From Siderastrea siderea (lineage: Eukaryota > Cnidaria > Anthozoa > Scleractinia > Rhizangiidae), in contig OZ034971.1 of the NCBI GenBank assembly GCA_964030785.1, positions 13,733,079 through 13,797,078 of the forward strand: a DNA stretch of 64,000 nt, written 5' to 3'. The translations under genes were made by a program, and so were the position numbers. This document shows positions 44,803-55,740 of this stretch, in pieces. Under the pieces are notes generated by a model that worked only from the letters and a program-made list of their open reading frames with translations, searched no databases and had not been told where the DNA came from. The stretch's first letter is position 1; each line of letters opens with the position of its first letter.

Positions 44803-45284
44803 CTGGAAACAAGAATTTGTGAGATGTTACACCAAACTATATCACTACAGCGATTTTCCTTAGAGGGTTTTACGTTGATGTTTAAGTGATTTACAAACTT
44901 TGCACAATAAGGAAGGAAAACCAAGCCAAATTGTTTGTTTTCTTCTTCAAAGAATCAGAACATAATTCAAGCTCGGGCGAACCACACTAATGAGTTTTCA
45001 GAAGTCTCCGTTTTCAAAAAGGAGCAAAATATTTGTCCGTGCAAACGTTTCCTCATCGTTTTCACAAATCTACACTAACGCGTTTTCCCTTCGTTTTGGT
45101 TTTCTTCCGCACACTAACCACGTAAGCGACTTCAGAAGTCTCCACCTTTGAAACCGTTTTTGAACCTCTCCCTTTTCAAAAACGCTTTTGATCTTTTTAG
45201 TGTGGATGATGGACACGTGTTTTACCGCGCTTAGCGCCGATTTCATGTTTTTAAGAGTACGTACCTCTAACATAGTTTTGGCGG

Positions 45285-45568
45285 CTTTATTACGATTAAT
45301 AGAGGCAGCACTGAGCTAAAAGAGAGAGACCTTTTTGTGGGTGAAAGGTTATCAGGGGCATAGAAGGGGCATATCTTATTTGCAACCACCAAAGAAAAGA
45401 TAAGAAATGTAAGGTAATTAATAGTAACCTCATGTAGATCAAGATTGTATTGCTGAAGCCTAGATAACGTACTGTTTAACCTTTTTTTCCTTTCTTTTTT
45501 TATTCCCTTTAGATTGATAATGTAAATGTTAATGCCAGTTTTGCTTTGGTAAATAAATTAAAACAAAA
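45285..45568 (+). mobile_element. LINE/SINE 3' tail insertion in the coiled-coil exon
   Basis: 284 bp flanked by an imperfect 12-bp duplication (TAGTTTTGGCGG and TAGTTTTTCCGG) and ending in an A-rich tail AAATAAATTAAAACAAAA. The other copy has the empty site at about 14331-14342. Typical of a 5'-truncated non-LTR element. Confidence 0.6.
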
Positions 45569-45580
45569 TAGTTTTTCCGG

Positions 45581-45702
45581 CTTGCTGTTGTTTGTCACAC
45601 ATCCGACGAAGCTGATTCATTTTGTCATGAAGCCGTTTATTTAACGTTTTTAGCGTCGCCATCTCGGACATATTTTTCACCACGTCTGGATTAAGTGGGA
45701 AA
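45581..45702 (-). pseudogene. Kinesin-like pseudogene B, coiled-coil exon (disrupted)
   Basis: Reads NPDVVKNMSEMATLKTLNKR, then LHDKMNQLRRMCDKQQQAGK without the 2-bp loss seen in copy A. It is cut by the insertion at 45285-45568, with its last codons and donor at about 45260-45284. One extra base at the 5' end shifts the phase. Confidence 0.55.
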
Positions 45703-45980
45703 CTACAGAGAAAAGTTTTACTGTTTTACAGTTTTACTGTCACACACTGAAAACCTCACCTGGATTGATCAAAGTTAGGGGAAATTCTTGTTTTTGCGAT
45801 CACCAAATTACGTAGAACAAGATTAAAAAGACGACAAACCATACTTACTCAAAAACAGAATACAACAGCTAATAACAAGCAACACTTAGAAATCTATACT
45901 CTATTGATACTCAGAGTGTTCTAAAACAAGTCTTTTTTAAGCAACAGGCGTATTATACTGGCAATGTCAGCTATGCTTAC

Positions 45981-46097
45981 GGTTTGTTTCTTGGTTTCCA
46001 CTCCCATTATTGCCTTGGTATCTTTTCCGTTTTTGGCCGCCACGTTGACTTGTCTCTTGTCCGCGACTTGCTGGCCCCACAACTGAACAATGACCGA
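45981..46097 (-). pseudogene. Kinesin-like pseudogene B, C2-like exon (5' deleted)
   Basis: Keeps SVIVQLWGQQVADKR and VNVAAKNGKDTKAIM before a GTAAGC donor. The part corresponding to 14880-15170 of copy A is missing, with a direct junction at about 46098. Confidence 0.55.
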
Positions 46098-46318
46098 CCG
46101 GTAAATATCGCGATACCGACAGTAAACCAATGCTAGAACGTCATCTCCCCATCAGTGACAACAAAGACGACTGGAGACGAGTCAGGGATTTTGCGGTGCT
46201 ACGAAAATATGCTGCAATGAATTACAACCAAAGCCTGTCATGCAGAAGAGTTATAAACTTTTGATAACACATTAAAGATAATTGTTGTTTGGAACAATAA
46301 AAAATATGCAATGCTGAG

Positions 46319-46384
46319 CGTGTATCGCTAAGGAATTCCCTTTGCATTCTACACGCGGACAACAAAATCCAGTTTCTTTCCTTC
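46319..46384 (-). pseudogene. Kinesin-like pseudogene B, EGKKLDFVVRV exon (two stops)
   Basis: Same exon as 15385-15450 but with TAG at codons 12 and 19, and the GTAAAC donor is lost. Confidence 0.6.
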
Positions 46385-47065
46385 CTGCAGAAAGGAACGA
46401 TTAAACCAATGATCCTACAGTAACAATACCATAAAACTAAGATTTGTAACGCCCGTTCCACTAAAACGAGAACTCAATCAACGCTTGACTTTAAGCGAGG
46501 GGTCAAGGAAAACAAGCTCAACAGAAAACGTACTGTAAGCACTGAAGTGAACGGCCAAAGTGAAACCTTTCAAGTTGCTAAAATTGTTGTTTAGAGCTTC
46601 AACGATGACAAAACAGAACAGTTGAGGTAAGTTAACGTTTATTTTGAAATTGATCAATAATTGTTCACGGAAGTGGAGGTAAATAGCAGATAATAACGCG
46701 AGTTTGAGCAGCCAATCAGAGGGGGCGAAAAATATTATCCACTGGTTTGGTTTATACTAAACGTCACTGTGACAACGTTTGGTGGATTTCAATCCATTTT
46801 GTTTGATTCTATTTTTGAGTGCTCCGTAAGTTTCTGTCGCTATTGTGATTGGCAGTAGCGTAAAACACAAACGCCAGGATTTTCAATGGGAGGGGTCCAA
46901 ATGACGACTTGTAATTAATTCTTCAGAAGCCTAAGAATGTTAACTCAGATTTCGCAAATTTACAATAACGATCGATATAAATGTGATGGTGAATTTTTAA
47001 GCCTGGTGAATATATGAGAAAGATGTTTTATTTAGTTAGTAACACAGGTGACTCGGAAAAATCCG

Positions 47066-47146
47066 CGTTTTCCCACAGGAGTAGAACCTATGACCTTCTG
47101 GTTACTAGTCCAGATGCTCTACCACTGAGCTACAGGATACTCGTGG
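47066..47146 (-). mobile_element. tRNA-derived SINE head (tRNA-Thr-like), copy B
   Basis: Orthologous to 16287-16370. On the minus strand TAGCTCAGTGGTAGAGC, CTGGACTAGTAACCAG and GGTTCTACTCC. The B box is mutated. Confidence 0.7.
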
Positions 47147-47454
47147 GAGCTAAGGCCATTAAAACTAGGTTCATGTGACAAACGTCCCCCATACTGCTAG
47201 GACTGTTAAGCCTGGTGAACATGAGCCTAGTTTATCTGCAGGTTTTTTTTATTATTAGCTCTTTTCTTTCTTTTTGTTCATTTTAGCTGAAATGCATTTG
47301 ATCAATCCAAATAAAAAACGACAAGCACGTGTTTCAACGAGGGGGGAAAGGGTAGGGACTCCCTGGACTCTTGCTGCTATTAGATCCGCTTAAGACTAAC
47401 ACGAACGAAAGCAAGGATGCTGCCGTAAAAGGGTGCTAGCAGCGTAAAACTAAC

Positions 47455-47535
47455 CTGTTGTCTGGGATCGTCGATGAATATGTCATCTTTTTCTGTGATT
47501 TCTTTTCCTTTGTCGTTTAATGGTACTTCTTTTAC
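47455..47535 (-). pseudogene. Kinesin-like pseudogene B, exon VKEVPLNDKGKE
   Basis: 27 phase-0 codons between a TTGTAG acceptor and a GTTAGT donor, reading VKEVPLNDKGKEITEKDDIF and ending DDPRQQ. This is the segment that precedes the EGKKLDF exon in KIF28-type kinesins. The whole ~360 bp around it is absent from copy A (junction near 16503). Confidence 0.55.
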
Positions 47536-48199
47536 CTACAAGACAGTCGAGAAGAGAAGCGAGAAAAAACAAAGCCACAACAAAAGAGGGTAGCCGATTT
47601 CTCATCCTCTGAAGTCAGTTACACTGTGCTTCCCCCCATGGCAATCTAAAAAATAGAAAGCACCATGAACATTTTTTTTAACTATGAAAGATAATGTTTA
47701 AAAGCAGAAGGTCAATGCAAAGCCCAAATTCCTAAAAGCTTCTGAAGCTTTTTCCAAGGAACCTATCAAAGCTTTTACTGCTGTGGAATGCACATAGGGT
47801 AGCGTTAAGTTCTTTTCTTGAACGAGGAGTACAATTACAAAGTAACCTAAACAACGGCCACTATTGAAAAGCCATGTTATTTTGTCTTATTTGCCATTTA
47901 CTCCTTTGCTGAATTAACCTACAGATTGAGGCCGTCAAGGAGAAACTTTGTACAGGACGACTTGAATTAAGATGCAACATGAGCCATTATTACCAGCGCG
48001 GTTTACATAAGACGCAAAGATTTCGTGATAAATGGTTTTAAGACACGGCTCAAGGTTGAGGTAATGGATTGGATTTGTATCCAAGAAGACTTTAAACAAA
48101 AGAATTGGCAAAAGAATTACCAAACTGGTAGGGTTAAAACTATCTTGTCTTCTGTATTTCTCCAAAGATTTGTGCGTCAAAAGTGGTGTAGGCTACCCG

Positions 48200-48870
48200 A
48201 GATCGAGGTCTCACCGAAAATTGTTTCAAGGAAACATCGCTGAAAGATTTCGTAACTTCATTAAAATTATCACCTTACTGTGAGCTCTGTTGTCTCGTGT
48301 CTTTGATTTCTACATCATTTTCTGCAAATATCCAAGTTTTTCCCCGATTCTTCGGTGAATCTTCGGTTGATCGCAGTTTCTTAACCGCCCGCCATTTTGA
48401 AAAACCACTCATTCCCAGTTCTACGCAGCTCCCAAAAAGACCCCAAGAGAGACTATGTAAGCAATCTTTGCCATGTTATGGTTACGAGCTCATAAGAAGA
48501 TTGCACGACGGACTTCCATATATCGAAGGTCGCCGTGCAACGGACTAAAATTTTTAATTCAAATTAAGTTCTGTCGGGGGACTGGAAAACGCTTTTTGCT
48601 CTTACCAGCTGAAGACGAATTTGAAAAACAATAGCGATTGTCTTGTCTGCCAATGGCACAAATCTCCTAGAAACGGCCCAAGCGCTTCCCACCCAGTGTG
48701 TCTAAGGCTTTCAGGAGGTTTTCTGGTAAGCTGCGTAGAACTGGGAATGAGCAGTTTTTCAAAATGGTGGCGGTTAAGCAACTGCGATCGAATTCACCGA
48801 AGAATCGGGGAGAAACAGGGAGAAATCAAAGACACAGGACAACAGAGCTGACGGTATGGTTACAGTGTTA
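48200..48870. repeat. Foldback repeat, copy B
   Basis: Left arm (GAGATCGAGGTCTC, GCCCGCCATTTTGAAAA, TTCCCAGTTCTACGC) returns inverted at about 48715-48860. The outer part of the right arm is missing compared with 17714-18685. Confidence 0.75.
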
Positions 48871-49161
48871 CCTTGAAAAGAAACAACGTGAATTTAACAT
48901 AATTTTCCTTTTTTTCCTTTATAACATTGCGCTTTTCTGTTAATTCATGCTCATTATCCACAAATGATATGGAATTATTGCAGCCGTCTTAAACTTTATA
49001 AGCGGTCTCAATTGCCAAACATCTCAAGATGTTCGGCAGTAGGTCAGGGTAAGACAGGGCATGTACACATGTACAACCTTCCAAGTTTTACAGTACTTTT
49101 TCCTACTGAAACTTTTTTTGGTGTTGCTTACACATTTCACATCTTGTGCGTACATGTCATC
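48871..49161. other. Unique intergenic sequence
   Basis: No gene recognised; this marks the end of similarity to unit 1. Confidence 0.5.
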
Positions 49162-49204
49162 AAAGCAGGACGGCTATCTCTAAAAGGAGGAACGGGGAAC
49201 GGGG

Positions 49205-49860
49205 AACGGGGAATCTCTAAAATGGGGAATCTCTAAAATAGGGAATCTCTAAAATAGGGAATCTCTAAAACGGGGAATCTCTAAAATAGGGAATCTTTAA
49301 AATAGGGAATCTCTAAGATAGGGAATCTCTAAAATGGGGAATCTCTAAAATGGGGAACCTCTAAAATAGGGAATCTCTAAAACGGAGAATCTCTAAAATA
49401 GGGAATCTCTAAAATAGGAAATCTCTAAAATAGGGAATCTGTAAAATAGGGAATCTCTAAAACGGGGAATCTCTAAAATAGGGAATCTCTAAAATAGGGA
49501 ATCTCTAAAACGGGGAATCTCTAAAATAGGGAATCTCTAAAATAGGGAATTTCTAAAACGGGGAATCTCTAAAATAGGGAATCTCTAAAATAGGGAATCT
49601 CTAAAACGGGGAATCTCTAAAATAGGGATCTCTAAAACGGGGAATCTCTAAAATAGGGAATCTCTAAAATGGGGAATCTCTAAAATAGGGAATCTCTAAA
49701 ATGGGGAATCTCTAAAATAGGGAATCTCTAAAATGGGGAATCTCTAAAGTAGGGAATCTCTAAAATAGGGAATCTCTAAAATAGGGAATCTCTAAAATGG
49801 GGAATCTCTAAAGCGGGGAATCTCTAAAATAGGGAATCTCTAAAATGGGGAATCCCTAAA
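49205..49860. repeat. 16-bp minisatellite array (GGGAATCTCTAAAATA), ~41 copies
   Basis: Direct head-to-tail units with variants at the last bases (ATA, ACG, ATG). Left arm of the foldback element. Confidence 0.97.
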
Positions 49861-51957
49861 ACAAAAACTTCTCGCAGCGGTCCTTTCGACTCAGGTCAGT
49901 GGGGTCAAAAGGTCAAGTTCGTGGGGTATGAATGGTGCGACCACCAGCAGTTTATTGGTTTCTCGTTTTAACGGTTCTCTGGTTGGTGATGTATTTATGA
50001 TTGCCGGTAGTAAAAAACAGCGAATACCAGTTGGGTTTTGACGTTTAGTTCGGTCAGTTCGCGTTATTGGAAGGCGTGGTAATTATTTATGTCTGTGGGG
50101 CTTGTCGAATTTCGCAAAACTTATTTCCCTCGAGACATTTGGATGTATTAAGCAACCCTTTTTCCGCAATTTGTTAACTCTGTTGAATTTGCACAAACTT
50201 TCTTCAGCTGCCATACTTTCCATGGCGGGTAATTTTCTTCTTAACTCAGCGTTTCACTTGCACGCCGATCCAGAACCCGCATCCAGAACAACTTACGCCG
50301 TACTGATGAGCTCTAAGAAGAGCGAAACGGCTGTCTACGGCTGAAACCCAGCTCTGTTGAAGTTCTATCAAAGTGTCGTGTTGATGTCTTGCAAAGTCAA
50401 ATCTTTCTACGAAGTCAGATCAGCCTTGCTGCTATGTTTGTCATTACAGATTTTTGCTGGTACTCTTCCTGAAGTGTTTACGATCTATACTCGCCGGCCT
50501 TCATTTTTGTTCAACAGAGTCTATGTAGCCGTTATTTGGGTCGTCACGAAGGAGCGTTGCGTGATTACCCAAATGCATAGGAGACGACATTGATCAGACT
50601 TTCCCAAAACTAGAAATTGTGGTACGTACCGGTGCACGTGCGATATTTTGATTTCCGACATCGTTTGCGTGCAGACATGAATTATTCCTTCCCATAATTC
50701 GTGTATGTACGCAGGCTACGTACGTGAAATTTTAAGAAAAATTTTAGTAGCTTAATAATTTCACGTACGTGAAATTAATTTCCGTTTCTATTTCGTTTTT
50801 CCGCGTTGTTTCGTTTTATTCCTTTTTCGTTATGTTTGGTTCCATTCGATTCCGTGTTCGCAGTTACCATAAACAAATTACAGTTGCTTTACAAATTTAA
50901 TAATGGAAGTGCTGCTTAAAGATCCGAACTTGATTTAGGAAGTTACCTTTTTACGTTTACGTAAGCCGTTCATTCATCGTCTCTAATTTTATTTACGCAC
51001 GTAAAGCCAGTTAAATTCACGCCCGCACGCACGTAAAATTTACGTAACAGTGGATATCAACCTTTATGCTTTGCGCTTCAGGTTACCGAATGAGTCGATC
51101 TGCTCAAGTAAGCTATACAGGCTCTGGCGATTACAATAAATACGTTTTCACGTTCACGTGTATATGTAAGCCTCACAGATGCTACCCTGGCTCCACAGGC
51201 CCGTTGAGTATAGATCAGATAGATAAGCAGGAGTATATCAGTCGCATCACAGCGGTTGGAGGTAATTTATTAGTGCGCCTTTCAAGCAGAGATTTACATA
51301 ACACGAACTCTGAAATTCACAACCCAACTGATGATCCCATTTGTTTCCCTGCCGACAATCATAGTTAGTATCGACCTCAGACGTTTTTTGAGGGGGGGAT
51401 TTTTTTGGTCCGCTTCATGGGCCATTGATTTCACTCCGCGCGTTTGAAAAGTTCACAAGTTCGATGACTACAAGCTGAACCCAAGATCTGTAAACTTGAA
51501 AATGCGATGAATGAATGAACTGGCAATCATCAGAATTGCTCTCAAATAGCGCCGTTCCTGAAATAAAAGGTCGCCCTTGAGGAAAAATTCAGGAAAAGTG
51601 TTATCTGAGGCCAAGAAATATGACGGCGAGTAAAAATTCATTCACCGAAAGTTGAGCGTTGCTGATCTTTGCCGATCTTGCGATCCATAAACTTGTGATC
51701 ACGTGGTGATTTTTTTCAAACCGCTGAGTGAAATCAATAGTCCGTGAAGGGAGCTAAAAAGACCCTTCTTAACGGACGTCTGAGGTCTGATCGTACTGTA
51801 CATCGACAGCTAACCCACCAGCCATGAAAACCAGAAACCTACGAAGTGATCGAAATCAATCAGTCATAGAACGCGACCTTGACCTTTACCCTCGCTAAGC
51901 TGAGCTTCTAAAGAACCGATGCTATCATTTTCAGGTTTCCATTTCAGAGATTTTCCA
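49861..51957. other. Interior of the foldback element
   Basis: Contains CpG-bearing palindromic motifs (CTACGTACGTGAAATT at about 50717, TTTCACGTACGTGAAATT at about 50759) and a nested MITE. The two longest plus-strand ORFs (50102-50344 and 51066-51368) match no family I recognise. Confidence 0.5.
51373..51787. mobile_element. MITE with GACCTCAGACG ends
   Basis: GACCTCAGACGT at the left and ACGTCTGAGGTC at the right begin inverted repeats of roughly 75 bp (also CATTGATTTCACTC / GAGTGAAATCAATAG). Nested in the foldback interior. Target duplication unclear. Confidence 0.75.
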
Positions 51958-52390
51958 GTTTAGAGATTCCCCGTTTTAGAGATTCCCCATTTTAGAGATT
52001 CCCTATTCTAGAGATTCTCCGTTTTATAGATTCCCTATTTTAGAGATTCCTCGTTTTAGAGATTCCCCGTTTTAGAGATTCCCTATTTTAGAGATTCCCC
52101 ATTTTAGAGATTCCCTATTTTAGAGACTCCCTGTTTTAGAGATTCCCCGTTTTAGAGAGTCCCTATTTTAGAGATTCCCCATTTTAGAGATTCCCTATTT
52201 TAGAGATTCCCTATTTTAGAGATTCCCCGTTTAAGAGATTCCCTATTTTAGAGATTCCCCGTTTTAGGGATTCCCTATTTTAGAGATTCCCCATTTTAGA
52301 GATTCCCTATTTTAGAGATTCCCCATTTTAGAGATTCCCTATTTTAGAGATTCCCCGTTTTAGAGATTCCCTATTTTAGAGATTCCCCAT
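51958..52390. repeat. 16-bp minisatellite array, inverted (TTTTAGAGATTCCCTA), ~27 copies
   Basis: Reverse complement of the left array; right arm of the foldback element. Confidence 0.97.
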
Positions 52391-52589
52391 TCCCCGTTCC
52401 CCGTTCCCTGCTCTCTATTTTAGAGATAGCCAAAGTAGGACAGAATATTTCACTATAGTCTTCAGACATTAGTGCATCGATTTTTTTGCCTGACAAAGGA
52501 ACAACTTTTAGTTTTAGAAATTGCTGATTTTCTTAAGAACTCATATTCTTGACCCATTATTTAAGACATTTAAGCCACAAACCCTTCAC

Positions 52590-55048
52590 CATAGGCGTAC
52601 GGGCACATTCGGACTTGGGGGGGCGGCGATCTTCTTGCCCGAAAAAATTACACAATGCCCGAATGTGTAAGTGTTGAAATTTGGATATAAACGAACTTAA
52701 ATTGCAAGAAAAACAAAAAGGTTCACAATTCTCACGTCTACTGAAACTGTTATAACTCCAAAAACAGTTGTTTTCAAACCTCGCATACTCTATGAACTCT
52801 ATTGACAAGCCTACTCATGCGATCAATCTTGTCAAAATTAAAAAGTTATTAAAAGGAAAAGTTTTTCCTTCCGTGGCGCTGTCCGAAAGTGTTAATAATC
52901 TTGTTCATACTGTTAACAATAACTTTGTTCCCATAAGAGCGCTCAATGCACACGATAGCGAGGCTGTTCAGCCTATTTTGCCCCATCGTGCTCCGAAGGT
53001 AGGTCTTCAAGCGTCGGAGTCCGCTGAATGAGCGCTCCGCTCAGCAGGACGTTGCGGGGATGACGGCCAGAATGGACGCGACCTTTGAAAATTCTGAGGT
53101 CATTTCATACAGGCTGTTTGCGTTCAACACTTCGATGACTTCTGCAGGTGTTTTTATCGATTTTCCCACGTGTGCTGCCTTAAACTGACAGAACAGGGGT
53201 TGGTCTGCCTGGAGTAACTCCCTGTCGAGGTTATAGTACCTGGCAACCCGGTCGAAGCTAGCACTGGTGGGCGAATCACTTAGGGTGATGTCACCTAACG
53301 GACAATGTCACCTAACAGTAGCTTCCTGAATAGGGACGTGTTCATCTTGGTCATCCTGCAGTTCCAGAACCACCGACACAGGCGAGATTTCAACTCTTTC
53401 AATGCCATCAGTTTGTACGTTCCAACAGGAACCAGTGTTATCTTGGTCATGTGCGTCAGTCTGGTTGTCTGATCTGAAGAGCTTCTGTGACGGCCGCGAC
53501 TCCGCGGAGCTCTTGGTGAAAAAAGCAAGGTGACTCTGATTACGCTCACGTACCATAGTGAAAGCAACTTTCTGTCCTTTGTGCACAGTTTTGGCATGAT
53601 TATCTTTATAATCGGAATCGAGTTCCTTCTTACATACACCACAAATGACGCGCTGGCGATAAGGGCGTTTTCTTTTTCCTCTATCAGGCTCTTGATCCGT
53701 CATAATTCAAGGTTCACCTCTACCTCTCGATCTCCAGTCTAAAAATGGGACGTTGAATAGAGTGCTTTACGGTATCCGTTTACTTTCTGAATAAATCGCT
53801 TTAAATTATGAAGTTGAAGCATCGGATGCTGTTCTTACCATTTCAAGCGTGACAAAAAGACCGTAACGCATTCCATAATAAAACTAAGTTGTGGAGCATA
53901 GTGCAGTGTGATGTTTTTATACGTACTGATTAGTAATGTTTATTAAAAATTCAGGATTATAAGTTTTGATTCAAGGATCTCTTTTTGCCAAAATTTTTTC
54001 ATGTATTTCTAATGCAAATCGCACGGGACTGTACACGATAAAACTAAGATAAAAGGATAAAACACAGCTTTTGCACACGTGGCCGGCATTGTGCTATACA
54101 TAATAGATCATGCAGCGGTCCAAAAATATATAAGCTTTCACTGAATGAGAAGTAATTTCGCCTTTTAACACGCTAAAGTGCACCCTACCAAAATCGAACA
54201 AAAACACCCAACTTATGCCGTTTTGGTGAAATTGGAATAAGCGTTTCTTCTAATCTAAAATCAACTGTCAAATTTGCAACGCGCTCACACTGTTGCTTTT
54301 AATCTCCATTCACGCAAATTTGGAGAGTTTTCCAAAATTTTTCACCTAGCTTGACAATGACGGACAGTTCGACCAGGTTTAACGCTTAAGATAAACCCGT
54401 TTAATTAAAATTACACCAAAGAAAAAATAAAAACACTCGGGCAAAAACCCGAAGAGCTAACCTCCTGCATTTTTTGCAAATCTTTATCTCCACGCTTTGG
54501 TAGTTGGTACAAGCCGACAAAATGCCTTGACTTAATTACCAATTATTTACCTTTCGTCTTGTCGACCGCTTGACCTTAAGGCACTTTCTACTTGATCTTG
54601 AACTTGAACTCTTTTCTTGATCTTGAATTTGAACTTTTTTTCTTCTTAAACAACGTTTACTTTGACTCCACGAAGTCCTCAACTGAAACTCAACTACATG
54701 TGAGCTGCACGCGATTCAGAAAGCGTACGCGTTCTCCCGCCTTGTCTGAATTGGCGCGAACGTTTGGCGCGAACTGCAGCAAATGCCAGGCTGCTAGCGA
54801 TCGGCAGATCGGCAGCAAAGCCATTCAAACGTTTCAAGATGGACCGTTTGGTCGTGTTGTAGAAGCCGGACTCAATAAATAAATACATATTTTAATCAAT
54901 GTATAAAATAAGTAAATAAATAAATATTTTAATCAATAAATATTTTATCCCAAGTACTTTTGCCCGAATCACAAGCGTTTTGCCCGAAAATTTTCGCAAC
55001 TGGGGGGGCTGCAGCCCCCCCCCCGCCCCCCTGTCCCGTACGCCTATG
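52590..55048 (-). mobile_element. hAT transposon, internally deleted
   Basis: Perfect termini CATAGGCGTACGGG and CCCGTACGCCTATG, and an exact 8-bp target duplication CCCTTCAC (52582-52589 and 55049-55056), diagnostic of hAT. It encodes a decayed transposase on the minus strand. G-rich stretches follow the left end and precede the right end. Confidence 0.93.
52849..53703 (-). pseudogene. hAT transposase, N- and C-terminal pieces only
   Basis: The first piece (Met at 53703 to a stop at 53308) has a basic leader and a zinc-finger-like CGVCKKEL...H...H region found at the start of hAT/ZMYM-type transposases. The second piece (about 53290 to a stop at 52849) is the hAT dimerisation domain: NSLYEMTSEFSKVASILAV, then AERSFSGLRRLKTYLRSTMG. 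A TGA at 53041-53043 interrupts it where TCA (Ser) is expected. The catalytic middle is absent. A repeated TTAGGTGACAT at about 53287-53314 marks the deletion junction. Confidence 0.88.
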
Positions 55049-55056
55049 CCCTTCAC

Positions 55057-55740
55057 GACTTTCCTGTTACTATTAAAGGGAAATATACGCAGTACATCAT
55101 TTTATTCCAGGAGTGTTTTTTTTCGCTTAAACCAGTTTGTCTGTTGAGGATCTTGAACGTGTGTTTAAGAGTCGTTGCACATTTGAGTATAAATTTCCCG
55201 AAAATTTTTCTCGAAGACGTAATTTAAGCTTAAAAGAATAGCAAGCTATTGCAGAGCAAATTATTAAATATATTTTGAATCAAATGTGAGCCAAGTCAAC
55301 ACAGTAAAAAATATGCTCTTTCTCAAATCTGCCTTTTACTTTTTCAACCGATAGTGGCATTCCATCTGATCTCGTAGATGAAAACAGAGGAGACTTTGGA
55401 GTGCATCTTGTCATTTGTCTGTCTTGTCACACTTCTTATCAATAAAGACCGGCCAACTTTCTGTATTTTTTCTACCCTTTATTAAAAGAGACCCAACTGG
55501 CTTTGAAGTGGGTGGCTTACAAGAGATGACCCAAAGGGGAAGGGTTGGGTGGGGGCTTATTAGAGAGTGGTATTATTGCAAAATTTGACTTTCTAGTGGG
55601 GGGGGGGGGGGCTTATTTAAGACAGGGTTATAGAGAGGGGTCTTATCAGAGCTTTTGTGGTAAGTAGGTTAGCTCACAGATACAAAGTATCTGATTCCAG
55701 TAATAGGAAAAATAAGCGGCACATACCTGTTTTTACACCC
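55057..55740. other. Intergenic, one decayed coding-like stretch
   Basis: A plus-strand reading at 55139-55296 (LSVEDLERVFKSRCTFEYK, NFSRRRNLSLKE, stop, QAIAEQIIKYILNQ) looks like decayed protein sequence but I do not recognise it. A G13 run is at about 55598. Confidence 0.35.

Larger units (their letters stand above)
32890..48870. repeat. Segmental duplication, copy 2 (pairs with 2095-18660)
   Basis: See the copy-1 entry for layout. This copy lacks the Penelope-like element and both MITE-type insertions, and carries its own insertions. Confidence 0.9.
49172..52431. mobile_element. Foldback transposon with minisatellite terminal arrays
   Basis: Termini GGCTATCTCTAAAA and TTTTAGAGATAGCC are inverted repeats. 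A 10-bp duplication flanks them (AAAGCAGGAC 49162-49171, AAAGTAGGAC 52432-52441, one mismatch). Just inside each end are GGGAACGGGGAAC-type repeats, then long arrays of a 16-bp unit in opposite orientation. The 9-10-bp duplication and terminal G suggest a Mutator-like origin; the architecture resembles FB elements of Drosophila. The ~2.1 kb interior encodes nothing recognised. Confidence 0.82.

Noticed and set aside
49205..49860. CRISPR array (short regular repeats)
   Set aside because: Units are contiguous 16-bp repeats without spacers in an animal genome, and an inverted array closes the element.
51066..51368. 100-codon ORF within the foldback element as a transposase
   Set aside because: No DDE, zinc-finger or other transposase motif, too short, and no homologous frame nearby.
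52768..53031. Plus-strand ORF of 87 codons
   Set aside because: It lies antisense to the hAT dimerisation domain, which explains the sequence fully.
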